Positions 52,377 through 62,187 of a stretch of DNA of 64,000 bases are shown piece after piece. The position numbers and the translations under genes are program-made. The first letter of the stretch is position 1; each line of letters begins with the position of its first letter. Below the pieces are notes generated by a model. It was given only the letters and a program-made list of their open reading frames with translations, was not told where the DNA came from and did no database searches. This stretch comes from Burkholderiaceae bacterium (lineage in GTDB: Bacteria > Pseudomonadota > Gammaproteobacteria > Burkholderiales > Burkholderiaceae_C), in contig JAKLLA010000013.1 of NCBI GenBank assembly GCA_023150375.1, positions 1-64,000 on the forward strand. The letters are read 5' to 3'.

Positions 52377-53528
52377 ATGGCAAAGCGCGATTACTACGAA
52401 GTCCTCGGGGTGGCCAAGAACGCCGGCGAGGACGACATCAAGAAGGCCTACCGCAAGCTGGCCATGAAGTACCACCCCGACCGCAACCAGGGCGACGGGG
52501 CCAAGGCGGCCGAGGAGAAGTTCAAGGAGGCCAAGGAAGCCTACGAGATGCTCTCGGACGCGCAGAAGCGTGCGGCCTACGACCAGTTCGGTCACGCCGG
52601 CGTGGACCCGAATGCCGGCGGCGCGGGCTTCCGCCCGGGCGGTCCGGAGGGCTTCGGCGGCTTTGCCGAGGCCTTCGGCGACATCTTCGGCGACATCTTC
52701 GGCGGCCAGCAGGGCGGCGGCCGGCGCGGCGGCGGCCAGCAGGTCTACCGTGGCGCGGACCTGTCCTACGCCATGGAGATCACCCTCGAGGAGGCCGCGC
52801 ACGGCAAGGAAACGCAGATCCGCATCCCCACCTGGGAGGAATGCGACACCTGCCACGGCACCGGCGCCAAGCCCGGCACCAGCGCCAAGACCTGCGCGAC
52901 CTGCCACGGTTCGGGCACGGTACACCTGCGCCAGGGCTTCTTCAGCATCCAGCAGACCTGCCCGCACTGCCATGGCAGCGGCAAGGTGATCACCGACCCA
53001 TGCACGAGCTGCAACGGCGCCGGCAAGATCAAGAAGCAGAAGACGCTGGAGGTGAAGATTCCCGCCGGCATCAACGAGGGCCAGCGCATCGCGCTGCGCG
53101 GTCATGGCGAGCCGGGCATGCACGGCGGGCCGGCCGGCGACCTGTACGTCGAGATCCGCATCAAGCAGCACGACATCTTCGAGCGCGACGGCGACGACCT
53201 GCACTGCACCGTGCCGGTGAGCGTCATCACCGCGGCGCTGGGCGGCAGCGTGCAGATTCCGACGCTGGGCGGCGAGGCCGAGATCGAGCTGCCCGAGGGC
53301 ACCCAGCACGGCAAGACCTTCCGCCTGCGCGGCAAGGGCATCAAGGGCATCCGCTCGAACTACCCCGGCGATCTGTACTGCCACATCCAGGTGGAGATCC
53401 CGGTCAAGCTCACCGAGCACCAGCGCAAGCTGCTCAAGGAGCTCGACGACTCGCTGAAGAAGGGCGGCGACAAGCACTCGCCCAGCGGCAAGAGCTGGAC
53501 CGACCGCATGCGCGACTTCTTCAAGTAA
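52377..53528 (+). CDS. dnaJ: co-chaperone DnaJ (Hsp40)
   Basis: The 383-residue product has a J domain ([32 protein letters not shown] with the HPD motif), a Gly/Phe-rich linker, and the zinc domain with four CxxCxGxG motifs ([32 protein letters not shown]), then the C-terminal substrate-binding domain. It stimulates DnaK ATPase and delivers clients. The gap of 138 bases from dnaK has no clear terminator, so read-through is likely. A strong terminator follows. Confidence 0.97.
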   Translation: MAKRDYYEVLGVAKNAGEDDIKKAYRKLAMKYHPDRNQGDGAKAAEEKFKEAKEAYEMLSDAQKRAAYDQFGHAGVDPNAGGAGFRPGGPEGFGGFAEAFGDIFGDIFGGQQGGGRRGGGQQVYRGADLSYAMEITLEEAAHGKETQIRIPTWEECDTCHGTGAKPGTSAKTCATCHGSGTVHLRQGFFSIQQTCPHCHGSGKVITDPCTSCNGAGKIKKQKTLEVKIPAGINEGQRIALRGHGEPGMHGGPAGDLYVEIRIKQHDIFERDGDDLHCTVPVSVITAALGGSVQIPTLGGEAEIELPEGTQHGKTFRLRGKGIKGIRSNYPGDLYCHIQVEIPVKLTEHQRKLLKELDDSLKKGGDKHSPSGKSWTDRMRDFFK

Positions 53529-53564
53529 GCCGCGCCGTCGGCACATCGCGGCGCCTGCGCACCC

Positions 53565-53586
53565 GGCCACTTCGGTGGCCTTTTTT
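53565..53586 (+). terminator. rho-independent terminator after dnaJ
   Basis: GGCCAC (53565-53570), loop TTCG, GTGGCC (53575-53580) and six T. The UUCG-type tetraloop and T-run make it a strong terminator for the dnaK-dnaJ transcript. Confidence 0.9.
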
Positions 53587-53689
53587 CATGCCGGGCGCCG
53601 CCCGATGGCGAGCGGAGCGGGCCGTGCCTTCAGCCGGGCAGGCCGCAGCCGATAAGCTCGACGGGCCCACCGCCAGCCACCTGCCTCGC

Positions 53690-55315
53690 ATGCAACTGCT
53701 CGATCCCGACATCGCCGACTGCCGTGCCCTCGTCATCGACGGCAACCCCACCTCACGCAGCGCGCTGGTGGGCATGCTGCGCGACTGGGGCGTGGGCACC
53801 GTCGCGCAGGCCAGCCGGCCGCTGGACGCACGCAAGATTCTCGAGGAGCGCGTCTTCGACATCGTGCTGTGCGAGCACCACTTCGACGGTTCGGTGATGG
53901 GCGGCCAGGACCTGCTGGACGACCTGCGCCGCTCCCAGCTGCTGCCCTTCTCGACGGTGTTCGTGATGGTCACCGGCGAGGCCTCCTACGCCAAGGTGGC
54001 CGAGGCCGCCGAGTCGGCGCTGGACAGCTACCTGCTCAAGCCGCACAACGCCACCAGCCTGGGCGAACGCCTGACCCAGGCACGCCGGCGCAAGCGCGTG
54101 CTGCGCGACATCTTCGAGGCCATCGAAGCGCGCCAGTACGAGCAGGCCGCGCTGCTGTGCGTCAAGCGCTTCTCCGAGCGCGGCGAGTACTGGCTCTATG
54201 CGGCCCGGGTGGGGGCCGAACTGCTGCTGCGCCTGGGCCGGCACGACGCGGCACGCCGCATGTTCGAGGCGGTGCGCGAGGCCCGCGCCCTGCCCTGGGC
54301 CAAGCTGGGCATCGCCCGCGCCGAAGTCGAGGGCGGCGCCACCGAGCAGGCCCGTCGCACGCTGGAGTCGCTGATCTCGGGCAACCCCTCCTATGCCGAC
54401 GCCTACGACGTGATGGGACGGGTGCAGGTCGAGCAGGGCGACCTCGAAGGCGCGCTGGAGACCTATCGCCGCGCCAGCGAACTCACCCCGGCCAGCGTCA
54501 TGCGGCTGCAGAAGCAGGGCATGCTGGCCTTTTACGCCGGCGAGTTCGCCGAAGCCGAGCGTGCCCTGGACCGCGCCGTGAGCACCGGCATCTCGAGCAA
54601 GATGTTCGACCTCGAGACGCTGGTGCTGCTGGCCCTGCTGAAGTTCGACAGCGGCGATCTGCGCGGCATGCTGCGCGCGCTCGACAACCTGGCCCACGCC
54701 GGCGAGCGCCACCCGGAGAGCAGCCGCATCCAGCGCTTCCTGCGCCTGGGCGAGATCCTGCGCAGCGTGGCCGATCGCCAGATCGCCCGGGCCGTGCAGC
54801 AGGTCAAGGCCGCTGCCGCGACCCTGCGCGAGGAGGAGTACGACTTCGAGGCGGCCTCGAACTTCATCGCCCTGCTGGCCCGGCTGGCGCGCACCGAGGT
54901 GCAGCTGCCCGACGCCGAGATCTGGGTCGGCCAGGTGGCGCTGCGCTTCTGCGTCTCCAAGGCCGGCACCGACCTGCTCTGCGCCGCCGCCTTCGGGCAC
55001 GATGTCTACCAGCAGGTGGTGCGCGACGCCCATGTGCGCATCGGCACGATGGCCGAGCAGGCCATGACCCACAGCGTGCGCGGCTCGCCGACCGTCGCGG
55101 TGCAGACCCTGCTGCGCCAGAGCGAGGAAACGCTCAACGCCAAGCTGCTCGAGCTGGCCGGACTGGTGCTGCAGCGCCACCGCGAGCGCATCGAGCTGTA
55201 CGAGCCGATGAGCCAGCGCGTCGAGGCGCTGCGCGAGCGCTACTGCAGCAAGGGCACGCGGGTCAGCCTCGCCGAGGTAGGCCGCCAGGCCGGCGCACTG
55301 GCGCTGCGCTGCTGA
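53690..55315 (+). CDS. pseudo-receiver protein with TPR repeats
   Basis: The 541-residue product begins with a receiver-like domain (about 11-128; CRALVIDGNPTSRSALVGML, then VFVMVTGE and YLLKPHN with the conserved Lys). The phosphoacceptor position is Glu62 (FDIVLCEHHF) instead of Asp, so it is probably not phosphorylated and may be locked in one state. Tetratricopeptide-like helices follow (about 130-320; for example AYDVMGRVQVEQGDLEGALETYRRASELTP), then an alpha-helical C-terminal part of unknown type. Proteins of this layout are conserved in betaproteobacteria and presumably act as scaffolds; no partner kinase or output domain is encoded here. The ATG at 53690 gives the full receiver. Confidence 0.82.
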   Translation: MQLLDPDIADCRALVIDGNPTSRSALVGMLRDWGVGTVAQASRPLDARKILEERVFDIVLCEHHFDGSVMGGQDLLDDLRRSQLLPFSTVFVMVTGEASYAKVAEAAESALDSYLLKPHNATSLGERLTQARRRKRVLRDIFEAIEARQYEQAALLCVKRFSERGEYWLYAARVGAELLLRLGRHDAARRMFEAVREARALPWAKLGIARAEVEGGATEQARRTLESLISGNPSYADAYDVMGRVQVEQGDLEGALETYRRASELTPASVMRLQKQGMLAFYAGEFAEAERALDRAVSTGISSKMFDLETLVLLALLKFDSGDLRGMLRALDNLAHAGERHPESSRIQRFLRLGEILRSVADRQIARAVQQVKAAAATLREEEYDFEAASNFIALLARLARTEVQLPDAEIWVGQVALRFCVSKAGTDLLCAAAFGHDVYQQVVRDAHVRIGTMAEQAMTHSVRGSPTVAVQTLLRQSEETLNAKLLELAGLVLQRHRERIELYEPMSQRVEALRERYCSKGTRVSLAEVGRQAGALALRC

Positions 55316-55355
55316 GCCCCGTCGCGCCCCGTCGCGCCCCGGCGTGGCGCGGGCG

Positions 55356-56561
55356 TCATGCGCCGGCGCCCAGCCAGTCGCGCAGCACCTCGTCGGTGTG
55401 CTGGCCCAGCAGCGGCGGCGCGCTGCGGTAGGCCACCGGCGAGTCGGACAGGCGGATCGGATTGGCCACCCCCGGCACGCTGCCCGCCAGCGGGTGCGGC
55501 AGTTCGACCCGCAGGCCGCGGGCGATCACCTGCGGGTCGGCGAAGACCTCGTCGAGCCGGTTGATCGGCCCGCAGGGCACGCCGGCGGCCTCCAGCCGCT
55601 CGATCCAGTCGCGCGTCGTGCGCATCACCGTGGCCTGGCGCAGCAGCGGGATGAGCACCGCCCGCTGCGCCACCCGGGCCGGGTTGGTCGCGAAGCGCGC
55701 GTCGGTGGCCCATTCGGGGTGCCCGAGCGCCTCGGCCAGTCGGGCGAACTGACCGTCGTTGCCCACCGCGACGATCATGTCGCCGTCGGCGGTCGGGAAG
55801 TCCTGATAGGGCACGATGTTCGGGTGCGCATTGCCCATGCGCCGGGGCACCCTGCCGCCGATCAGATAGTTCGACGCCTGGTTGGCCAGCGCGGCCACCT
55901 GCACGTCCAGCAGCGCCAGGTCGATGTGCTGGCCCACCCCGCTCACATGCCGGTGCTGCAGCGCCGCCAGCACGCCGATGGCCGCATGCAGCCCGGTCAT
56001 GATGTCCACCAGGGCGACGCCCACCTTCTGCGGCCCCTGTCCCTCGGGCGCCGGTGTGCCGGCTGCCTCGGCAGGGCCGGTGACACTCATCAGGCCGCCC
56101 ATGCCCTGGATCAGGAAGTCGTAGCCCGGCCGCTGCGCGTAGGGGCCCGCCTGGCCGAAGCCGGTGATCGAGCAGTAGATCAGCCGCGGGTTGAGCGCCT
56201 TCAGGCTGTCGTAGTCCAGCCCGTACTGGCGCAGGCCGCCGACCTTGAAGTTCTCCAGCAGCACATCGGCCTGCGCCGCCAGCGCACGCACCTGTGCCTG
56301 CCCCTCGGCCGTGGCGATGTCGATGGCCACCGAGCGCTTGTTGCGGTTGGCGCAGAAGAAGTAGGCCGCGTCACCGGTGTCGCGCCCCTGGGCGTCCTTC
56401 AGCCAGGGCGGGCCCCAGGCGCGGGTGTCGTCACCGGCGCCGGGGCGTTCCACCTTGACCACGTCGGCCCCCAGGTCGGCCAGCATCTGCCCGGCCCAGG
56501 GCCCGGCCAGCACACGCGAGAGGTCCAGGACCTTGAGGCCCTGCAGGGCTTGCGGCGTCAT
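55356..56561 (-). CDS. CaiB/BaiF-family CoA transferase
   Basis: The 401-residue product is a class III CoA transferase: LKVLDLSRVLAGPWAGQMLADLGADVVKVERP at the N-terminus, RNKRSVAIDI, and the catalytic Asp region GYDFLIQGMGGLMSVTG. Class III enzymes move CoA between carboxylic acids through an enzyme-bound anhydride. It is five bases downstream of the glutaryl-CoA dehydrogenase gene, an arrangement typical of glutarate catabolism, where the transferase makes glutaryl-CoA from glutarate and succinyl-CoA (as in SUGCT). That substrate is a contextual inference. Confidence 0.88.
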   Translation of the reverse strand: MTPQALQGLKVLDLSRVLAGPWAGQMLADLGADVVKVERPGAGDDTRAWGPPWLKDAQGRDTGDAAYFFCANRNKRSVAIDIATAEGQAQVRALAAQADVLLENFKVGGLRQYGLDYDSLKALNPRLIYCSITGFGQAGPYAQRPGYDFLIQGMGGLMSVTGPAEAAGTPAPEGQGPQKVGVALVDIMTGLHAAIGVLAALQHRHVSGVGQHIDLALLDVQVAALANQASNYLIGGRVPRRMGNAHPNIVPYQDFPTADGDMIVAVGNDGQFARLAEALGHPEWATDARFATNPARVAQRAVLIPLLRQATVMRTTRDWIERLEAAGVPCGPINRLDEVFADPQVIARGLRVELPHPLAGSVPGVANPIRLSDSPVAYRSAPPLLGQHTDEVLRDWLGAGA

Positions 56562-56566
56562 GGGGA

Positions 56567-57748
56567 TCAGAACGCAGGAATGCCCGTGATGGCACGGCCC
56601 AGGATCAGCGCATGCACGTCGTGGGTGCCCTCGTAGGTGTTGACCACCTCCAGGTTCACCAAGTGGCGCGCCACCCCGAACTCGTCGCTGATGCCGTTGC
56701 CGCCCAGCATGTCGCGCGCGCTGCGGGCGATGTCCAGCGCCTTGCCGCAGCTGTTGCGCTTCATGATGCTGGTGATCTCCACGGCCGCGCTGCCCTCGTC
56801 CTTCATGCGGCCCAGGCGCAGGCAGCCCTGCAGGCCCAGCGTGATCTCGGTGAGCATGTCGGCCAGCTTCTTCTGCACCAGCTGGTTGGCTGCCAGCGGC
56901 CGGCCGAACTGGCGGCGGTCCATCGTGTACTGGCGCGCGGTGTGGAAGCAGAACTCGGCCGCGCCCAGCGCACCCCAGGCGATGCCGTAGCGCGCGCTGT
57001 TCAGGCAGGTGAAGGGGCCCTTCAGGCCGCGCACCTCGGGGAAGGCGTTCTCCTCCGGGCAGAACACCTCGTCCATGACGATCTCGCCGGTGATCGAGGC
57101 GCGCAGGCCCACCTTGCCGTGGATGGCGGGCGCGGAAAGCCCCTTCCAGCCCTTCTCGAGCACGAAGCCGCGGATCTGCCCCTCGTCGTCCTTGGCCCAG
57201 ACCACGAACACGTCGGCGATCGGGCTGTTGGTGATCCACATCTTGCTGCCCGACAGGCTGTAGCCGCCCGGCACCTTCTTCGCACGGGTGACCATCGAGC
57301 CCGGGTCGGAGCCGTGGTTCGGTTCGGTCAGGCCGAAGCAGCCGATCCACTCGCCGCTGGCCAGCTTGGGCAGGTACTTCTGCTTCTGCGCCTCGCTGCC
57401 GAAGGTCTCGATGGGCACCATCACCAGCGAGGACTGCACGCTCATCATGCTGCGGTAGCCGGAATCGACGCGTTCCACCTCGCGGGCGATCAGGCCGTAG
57501 CAGACATAGTTCAGGCCGGCGCCGCCGTAGGCCTCGCCAATGGTCGGGCCGAGCAGGCCGAGCTCGCCCATCTCGCGGAAGATCGCCGCGTCGGTGCGCT
57601 CGTGGCGGAAGGCCTCCAGCACGCGCGGCATCAGGCGGTCCTGGCAATAGGCACGCGCGGCATCGCGCACCGCACGCTCGTCGTCGCTCAGCTGGCTGTC
57701 GAGCAGCAGGGCATCGTCCCAGTGAAAGGTGGCTTTGGCGCTGGACAT
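56567..57748 (-). CDS. gcdH: glutaryl-CoA dehydrogenase
   Basis: The 393-residue product is an acyl-CoA dehydrogenase of the GcdH subgroup: [57 protein letters not shown], and the active-site Glu in [20 protein letters not shown]. It oxidises and decarboxylates glutaryl-CoA to crotonyl-CoA, in degradation of lysine, tryptophan or benzoate-type compounds. The ATG at 57748 gives the usual length. With the following CoA transferase gene it forms a two-gene operon. No LysR-type regulator (GcdR) is next to it. Confidence 0.93.
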   Translation of the reverse strand: MSSAKATFHWDDALLLDSQLSDDERAVRDAARAYCQDRLMPRVLEAFRHERTDAAIFREMGELGLLGPTIGEAYGGAGLNYVCYGLIAREVERVDSGYRSMMSVQSSLVMVPIETFGSEAQKQKYLPKLASGEWIGCFGLTEPNHGSDPGSMVTRAKKVPGGYSLSGSKMWITNSPIADVFVVWAKDDEGQIRGFVLEKGWKGLSAPAIHGKVGLRASITGEIVMDEVFCPEENAFPEVRGLKGPFTCLNSARYGIAWGALGAAEFCFHTARQYTMDRRQFGRPLAANQLVQKKLADMLTEITLGLQGCLRLGRMKDEGSAAVEITSIMKRNSCGKALDIARSARDMLGGNGISDEFGVARHLVNLEVVNTYEGTHDVHALILGRAITGIPAF

Positions 57749-57936
57749 GGGGGCAATCCTGTGGGGGGTAGACGAAAGGGGGACCGCCGAAGCCTCGGGG
57801 CTGGGCCCGGCGATGGACGGTGCCCGGCATCCTAAGTGCATGATCCGCACGATTCAACCGAGGAATTCGCAAGCATCCGTGCGATCCCGGAACTCCGACG
57901 CAGCTCGGGCGGCCGGCGGCCGCCACGGCGCGAGGG

Positions 57937-59076
57937 TCAGAACAGCTGCCCCTGCAGCGGGGCTTCTTCCGGCACCGGCCCGCCGGGGTGCAGCGCCGGG
58001 GCGCGAAACCCGCTGCCGTCCAGCTCCGGCAGCGTGCGCTGCAGCCCGACCCGGGCCGCCCCCTTCTCGACACGCTGGCGGATCAACTGGGCCCAGGGTC
58101 CGTCGCCCTTCATGCGATGCCGGAAATCGGCGTCGTAGTCGCGCCCGCCGCGCATCTCCTGCACCCGCGCCATCACGCGGGCGGCGCGATCCGGGAAGTG
58201 CCGCGCCAGCCAGTCGCGAAACAGCGGCGCCACCTCCCAGGGCAGCCGCAGCACGGTCCAGTGCGCGCTGCGCGCGCCCGCCTCGGCCGCCGCGGCAAGG
58301 ATGGCCTCGATCTCCGGCTCGTTGACGAAGGGCACGATCGGCGCCACGTTCACCCCCACCCAGACCCCCGCCCGGGCGAGCGCGGCGATCGCGGCCAGCC
58401 GGCGCTGCGGCGCTGCCGCGCGCGGCTCGAGGATGCGGTGCAGCGCCGGGTCGAGCGTGGTGACGCTGACGAAGACGATCACCTGCCGGCGCGCCGCCAT
58501 GGCCGCCAGCAGGTCCAGATCGCGCACGATGCCGCCGGACTTGGTCACGATCGACAGCGGCTGCCCAGCCTCGTGCAGCACCTCGAGCACGCCGCGGGTG
58601 ATGCGCAGGCGTCGCTCGACGGGCTGGTAGGCGTCGGTGGCCGAGCCCAGGTTGATCGGCTCGGGCCGATGGCCGGGGCGACGCAGCGCCACGCGCAGCC
58701 GTTCGGGGGCGTTCACCTTGGCCACGATGCGCGTCTCGAAGTCGAGCCCGGGCGAGAGGTCCAGGTAGCCGTGGGTGGGCCGTGCGTAGCAGTAGATGCA
58801 GCCATGCTCGCAGCCCCGGTAGGGGTTGACCGACAACCGGAACGGCAGGTCGGGCGAGTCGTTGCGCGCCAGGATCTCGCCGCAGCGCTGTTCGATCACT
58901 TCGGTGGCCGGCGCGGCGAGCGCCTGCGGCAGCGCCGCATCGCCGGGCCCGCCCCAGCCGTCGTCCTCGACCTCCCGTGTGCAGGTCTCGAAGCGGTGCG
59001 GCACTTGCCAGGGTGTCCCGCGCCCACGCAGGACGGCGGGCGCCTCGGGTCGGTCGGGGAAAGGCGAGGGGGTCAT
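57937..59076 (-). CDS. PA0069-family radical SAM protein (spore photoproduct lyase-like)
   Basis: The 379-residue product has the radical SAM cluster motif CxxxCxxC in RGCEHGCIYCYARP (Cys89, Cys93 and Cys96) and the family-specific NPYRGCEHGCIYCYARPTHGYL and NLGSATDAYQPVERRL segments. The ATG at 59076 fits; longer frames upstream are not protein-like. Family members resemble SplB and are suspected of a role in DNA damage repair, though the reaction is unproven. A good LexA box 28 bases upstream (59104-59119) supports induction in the SOS response. From memory, the Pseudomonas aeruginosa member is also LexA-controlled. Confidence 0.88.
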   Translation of the reverse strand: MTPSPFPDRPEAPAVLRGRGTPWQVPHRFETCTREVEDDGWGGPGDAALPQALAAPATEVIEQRCGEILARNDSPDLPFRLSVNPYRGCEHGCIYCYARPTHGYLDLSPGLDFETRIVAKVNAPERLRVALRRPGHRPEPINLGSATDAYQPVERRLRITRGVLEVLHEAGQPLSIVTKSGGIVRDLDLLAAMAARRQVIVFVSVTTLDPALHRILEPRAAAPQRRLAAIAALARAGVWVGVNVAPIVPFVNEPEIEAILAAAAEAGARSAHWTVLRLPWEVAPLFRDWLARHFPDRAARVMARVQEMRGGRDYDADFRHRMKGDGPWAQLIRQRVEKGAARVGLQRTLPELDGSGFRAPALHPGGPVPEEAPLQGQLF

Positions 59077-59103
59077 CGTCGGTCGGCCCGGAGGAATGAA
59101 CAA

Positions 59104-59119
59104 CTGTTCATTTATACAG
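59104..59119 (-). promoter_or_regulatory. LexA (SOS) box upstream of the radical SAM gene
   Basis: CTGTTCATTTATACAG matches the CTGT-N8-ACAG core of LexA operators, with an AT-rich centre. It ends 28 bases before the start codon. The left half also takes part in a second repeat, ATGAAC-N4-GTTCAT (59096-59111). Confidence 0.75.
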
Positions 59120-59280
59120 TCTTTCGACGCCACCGGTGCGCCCCGGCGCTCCGGCGCCCAGGGTCGAGGCGGGCCGCCGGCCCGACCCCACCCCAGCCGC
59201 GGTCGGCCGAGACAGCCGCTTTGCCGGGCACCGGCAGGGCCGTCACGGAAATGACCGCCATCAAGGGCCAGAATATCGTT

Positions 59281-59338
59281 GTCAGTGTTTACCCCAATTC
59301 TCTCGAAAAGACGGGTCAGCTTTTGGTCAGTGTCAACC
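59281..59338 (+). promoter_or_regulatory. direct repeats in the DUF485-actP promoter region
   Basis: GTCAGTGTTTACC (59281-59293) and GTCAGTGTCAACC (59326-59338) are near-identical and 45 bases apart, about four turns of the helix. They are 93 bases or more before the DUF485 start and may be activator sites. The regulator is unknown. Confidence 0.5.
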
Positions 59339-59430
59339 TCTAGACTGAATCTCAGCATCCGTCGGTCCCTTCCAGGTCCGTCGGCATCGACACCCCGATC
59401 CCAGACTCACCGTTTCCGGAGGAGAGAGGC

Positions 59431-59739
59431 ATGAGCGACCCCGTCGTTGCACGAATTAGAAAGAATCCGAAGTACCAGGAACTCAAGCGCAAGCGCAGCA
59501 GTTTCGGCTGGATACTCACCATCCTGATGATGGTGGTGTATTACGGCTATATTTCCCTGATCGCCTTCAACAAGGAATTCCTCGCCCGTCCCCTGGGCGA
59601 CGGGGTGACCACGATCGGCGTGCCGATCGGCATGGGCGTGATCCTGTTCACGATCGTGATCACCGGCATCTACGTGCGCCGGGCGAACAACGAGTACGAC
59701 GCGCTGACCGCGCAGATCCTCGCCGAGGAAACCAAGTGA
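59431..59739 (+). CDS. yjcH: DUF485 membrane protein (YjcH-like)
   Basis: The 102-residue protein has two membrane helices (about 25-46 and 62-83) and the DUF485 pattern [35 protein letters not shown] and [20 protein letters not shown]485 proteins nearly always precede actP and may support the symporter, but the mechanism is unknown. GGAGGAGA stands upstream. The stop overlaps the actP start (TGATG), so the two are coupled. Confidence 0.92.
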   Translation: MSDPVVARIRKNPKYQELKRKRSSFGWILTILMMVVYYGYISLIAFNKEFLARPLGDGVTTIGVPIGMGVILFTIVITGIYVRRANNEYDALTAQILAEETK

Positions 59740-61553
59740 TGAAGCGCATTTCCAGAATCCTTCTCGCGCTGACGGCGCTGCTCGGTGCGGGCGCGGCGCT
59801 GGCTGCCGGCGCCGACGTCGGCCAGGCCGCCAAGCAGTCCACCAACTGGACCGCGATCGCGATGTTCGGCATTTTCGTGGCCGGCACGCTGTGGATCACG
59901 AAGTGGGCCGCGGCAAAAACCCGCTCTGCGGCCGATTTCTACACCGCCGGCGGCGGCATCACCGGTTTCCAGAACGGTCTGGCCATTGCCGGTGACTATA
60001 TGTCGGCGGCCTCCTTCCTGGGTATTTCCGCGGCCGTGATGGCCAGCGGCTACGACGGCCTGATCTATTCCATCGGCTTCCTGGTCGGCTGGCCGGTCAT
60101 CACCTTCCTGATGGCCGAGCGGCTGCGCAACCTGGGCAAGTTCACCTTCGCCGACGTGGCGGGCTACCGCTTCAAGCAGACGCCGATCCGCGCCTTCGCG
60201 GCCAGCGGCACGCTGGTGGTCGTGGCCTTCTACCTGATCGCGCAGATGGTGGGGGCGGGCCAGCTGATCAAGCTGCTGTTCGGCCTGGAGTACTGGATGG
60301 CCGTGGTGATCGTCGGCGCGCTGATGATGGTCTACGTGCTGTTCGGCGGCATGACGGCCACCACCTGGGTGCAGATCATCAAGGCGGTGCTGCTGCTGTC
60401 GGGCGTGACCTTCATGGCCTTCATGGTGATGTCGCAGTTCGGCTTCTCGCCGGAAGCGCTGTTCGCCAAGGGCGTGGAAGTGAAGACCGCGATCGCCGCG
60501 AACGCCAAGGATGCCGCCATCGCGGCCGCTGCAGCGGCCAGCGCCGCAGCCATGTCTCCGGAAGCTGCCGCCAGCGCCGCGACGGCCCTGGCGAAGGCCG
60601 AGGCGATGAACCCGGAGAAGACCGGCCTGTCGCTGATGGGCCCGGGCGGCTTCATCAAGGACCCGATCTCGGCGATCAGCTTCGGCATGGCGCTGATGTT
60701 CGGTACCGCCGGCCTGCCGCACATCCTGATGCGCTTCTTCACGGTGCCCGACGCCAAGGAAGCCCGCAAGAGCGTGTTCTGGGCGACCACCTGGATCGGC
60801 TACTTCTACATCCTGATCTTCATCATCGGCTTCGGCGCGATCACCCTGGTGCTGACGAACCCCGAGTTCGCCGACACCGCCAAGGGCGTGATCCACGGCG
60901 GCGCCGGCACGGCCAACATGGCCGCGGTGCTGGTGGCCAAGTCGGTGGGCGGCAATGTGTTCTATGGCTTCATCTCGGCGGTGGCCTTCGCGACCATCCT
61001 GGCGGTGGTGGCCGGCCTGACCCTCTCGGGTGCCTCGGCCGTGTCGCACGACATCTACGCCACGGTGCTGAAGAAGGGCAAGGCCGACAGCGCCTCCGAG
61101 CTGAAGGTCTCGCGCATGACGACGCTGGCCCTGGGCCTGATCGCGGTGATCCTGGGCATCGCCTTCGAGAAGCAGAACATCGCCTTCATGGTGTCGCTGG
61201 CCTTCGCGATCGCCGCCTCGGCCAACTTCCCGGTGCTCTTCATGAGCGTGCTGTGGAAGGACTGCACCACCAAGGGTGCCGTGATCGGCGGCTTCCTGGG
61301 CCTGATCTCGTCGGTGGTGCTGACCGTGGTGTCGCCTTCGGTGTGGGAAGCCACGCTGGGCAACCCGAAGGGTTCGGCCTGGTTCCCCTACACCTCGCCG
61401 GCGCTGTTCTCGATGACCATCGGCTTCGTGGGCATCTGGCTGTTCTCGATCCTGGACCGCAGCGCCCAGGCCACCCAGGAGCGCGCCGACTTCGAGGCCC
61501 AGCAGGTCCGTTCCGAGACCGGCCTCGGTGCGGCAGGCGCCTCCGGCCACTGA
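59739..61553 (+). CDS. actP: cation/acetate symporter ActP
   Basis: The 604-residue product is a sodium:solute symporter of the ActP type with about 13 helices, beginning with a cleavable or uncleaved hydrophobic leader ([23 protein letters not shown]). Typical segments are [50 protein letters not shown] and [18 protein letters not shown]. It imports acetate and other short monocarboxylates. An Ala-rich stretch of about 45 residues (roughly 247-292, [20 protein letters not shown]) replaces the short loop found in E. coli ActP, making the protein longer than usual. No acetyl-CoA synthetase gene is adjacent. GTG at 59736 is an alternative start. Confidence 0.93.
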   Translation: MKRISRILLALTALLGAGAALAAGADVGQAAKQSTNWTAIAMFGIFVAGTLWITKWAAAKTRSAADFYTAGGGITGFQNGLAIAGDYMSAASFLGISAAVMASGYDGLIYSIGFLVGWPVITFLMAERLRNLGKFTFADVAGYRFKQTPIRAFAASGTLVVVAFYLIAQMVGAGQLIKLLFGLEYWMAVVIVGALMMVYVLFGGMTATTWVQIIKAVLLLSGVTFMAFMVMSQFGFSPEALFAKGVEVKTAIAANAKDAAIAAAAAASAAAMSPEAAASAATALAKAEAMNPEKTGLSLMGPGGFIKDPISAISFGMALMFGTAGLPHILMRFFTVPDAKEARKSVFWATTWIGYFYILIFIIGFGAITLVLTNPEFADTAKGVIHGGAGTANMAAVLVAKSVGGNVFYGFISAVAFATILAVVAGLTLSGASAVSHDIYATVLKKGKADSASELKVSRMTTLALGLIAVILGIAFEKQNIAFMVSLAFAIAASANFPVLFMSVLWKDCTTKGAVIGGFLGLISSVVLTVVSPSVWEATLGNPKGSAWFPYTSPALFSMTIGFVGIWLFSILDRSAQATQERADFEAQQVRSETGLGAAGASGH

Positions 61554-61598
61554 GTCAGGTCGCCTCGACCCGCGCGGGCAGGGACTGCCCGCGCACCG

Positions 61599-61625
61599 AA
61601 GCCCGGGCCCTGCCCGGGCTTTTTT
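61599..61625 (+). terminator. rho-independent terminator after actP
   Basis: AAGCCCGGGC (61599-61608), loop CCT, GCCCGGGCT (61612-61620) and a T-run to 61625. It stands 46 bases after the actP stop. Confidence 0.9.
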
Positions 61626-61737
61626 CATGGCGCGCCCCCCTCCCCGAGGACCGCGCCGTTCGATTCGGGATCGGCCGGGATCAGCCGGGATCGACCGATC
61701 CCGCTCGGTCCCGGCCGCCGTGGCGCATCGCAGCCGG

Positions 61738-62151
61738 CTAGCGGTCCTGCGCGGCCAGCGCCTGCAGGCGGGCGAGCATGGCAAAGCCGTCCGAACCCGG
61801 CGCGAAGCCCAGCCGCTGCAGATCCCCCTCCGCCATTTCTGCCAGGGTGCAGGTGGCCGCCAGCCCGAAATCCTCCAGGGTCTCGGCCAGCAGGTCGCAG
61901 CGCATCTTCGACAGGGCGCGCAACTCGGCCCATTCCCGCGCCTGCCGCCGTGCGGCCTCGCCCTCGGCGGTCCCCGTCGTGCCGAAGGACGCCCCCGACA
62001 GCAGGCGCTGCAGGTCGTCCTCGCTTTCCAGTCGGACGTCCAGCAGACGGCACAGCCGGGCGATGCGCGTGTTCAGTTCGACGAAGCGGGACTCGACCCG
62101 CCGCAGGCGCTCATGCAGGGCGTCGTCATGCTCGGGCAAAGAGGTCGACAT
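61738..62151 (-). CDS. hypothetical helical protein
   Basis: The 137-residue product (ATG 62151; an ATG at 62178 would add nine residues) is predicted almost entirely helical, with a heptad-like N-terminal half (HERLRRVESRFVELNTRIARLCRLLDVRLES) and a charged centre (EGEAARRQAREWAELRALSKMRCDLL). No family is recognised. It is divergent from the DUF2946 gene, and a symmetric promoter-like repeat (62188-62207) lies between the two, which may indicate joint control. Coding potential looks real because of consistent codon bias. Confidence 0.55.
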   Translation of the reverse strand: MSTSLPEHDDALHERLRRVESRFVELNTRIARLCRLLDVRLESEDDLQRLLSGASFGTTGTAEGEAARRQAREWAELRALSKMRCDLLAETLEDFGLAATCTLAEMAEGDLQRLGFAPGSDGFAMLARLQALAAQDR

Positions 62152-62187
62152 CCGGGTCTCGGGCAAGGGTGGGCACATGCCGGGATC

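Larger units (their letters stand above)
59077..59430. other. divergent promoter region, radical SAM gene and DUF485-actP
   Basis: A 354-base gene-free region. Its left end holds the LexA box (59104-59119) for the minus-strand gene. The right part, unusually AT-rich for this genome, carries two direct repeats (59281-59293 and 59326-59338) in front of the DUF485-actP operon. Confidence 0.55.
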
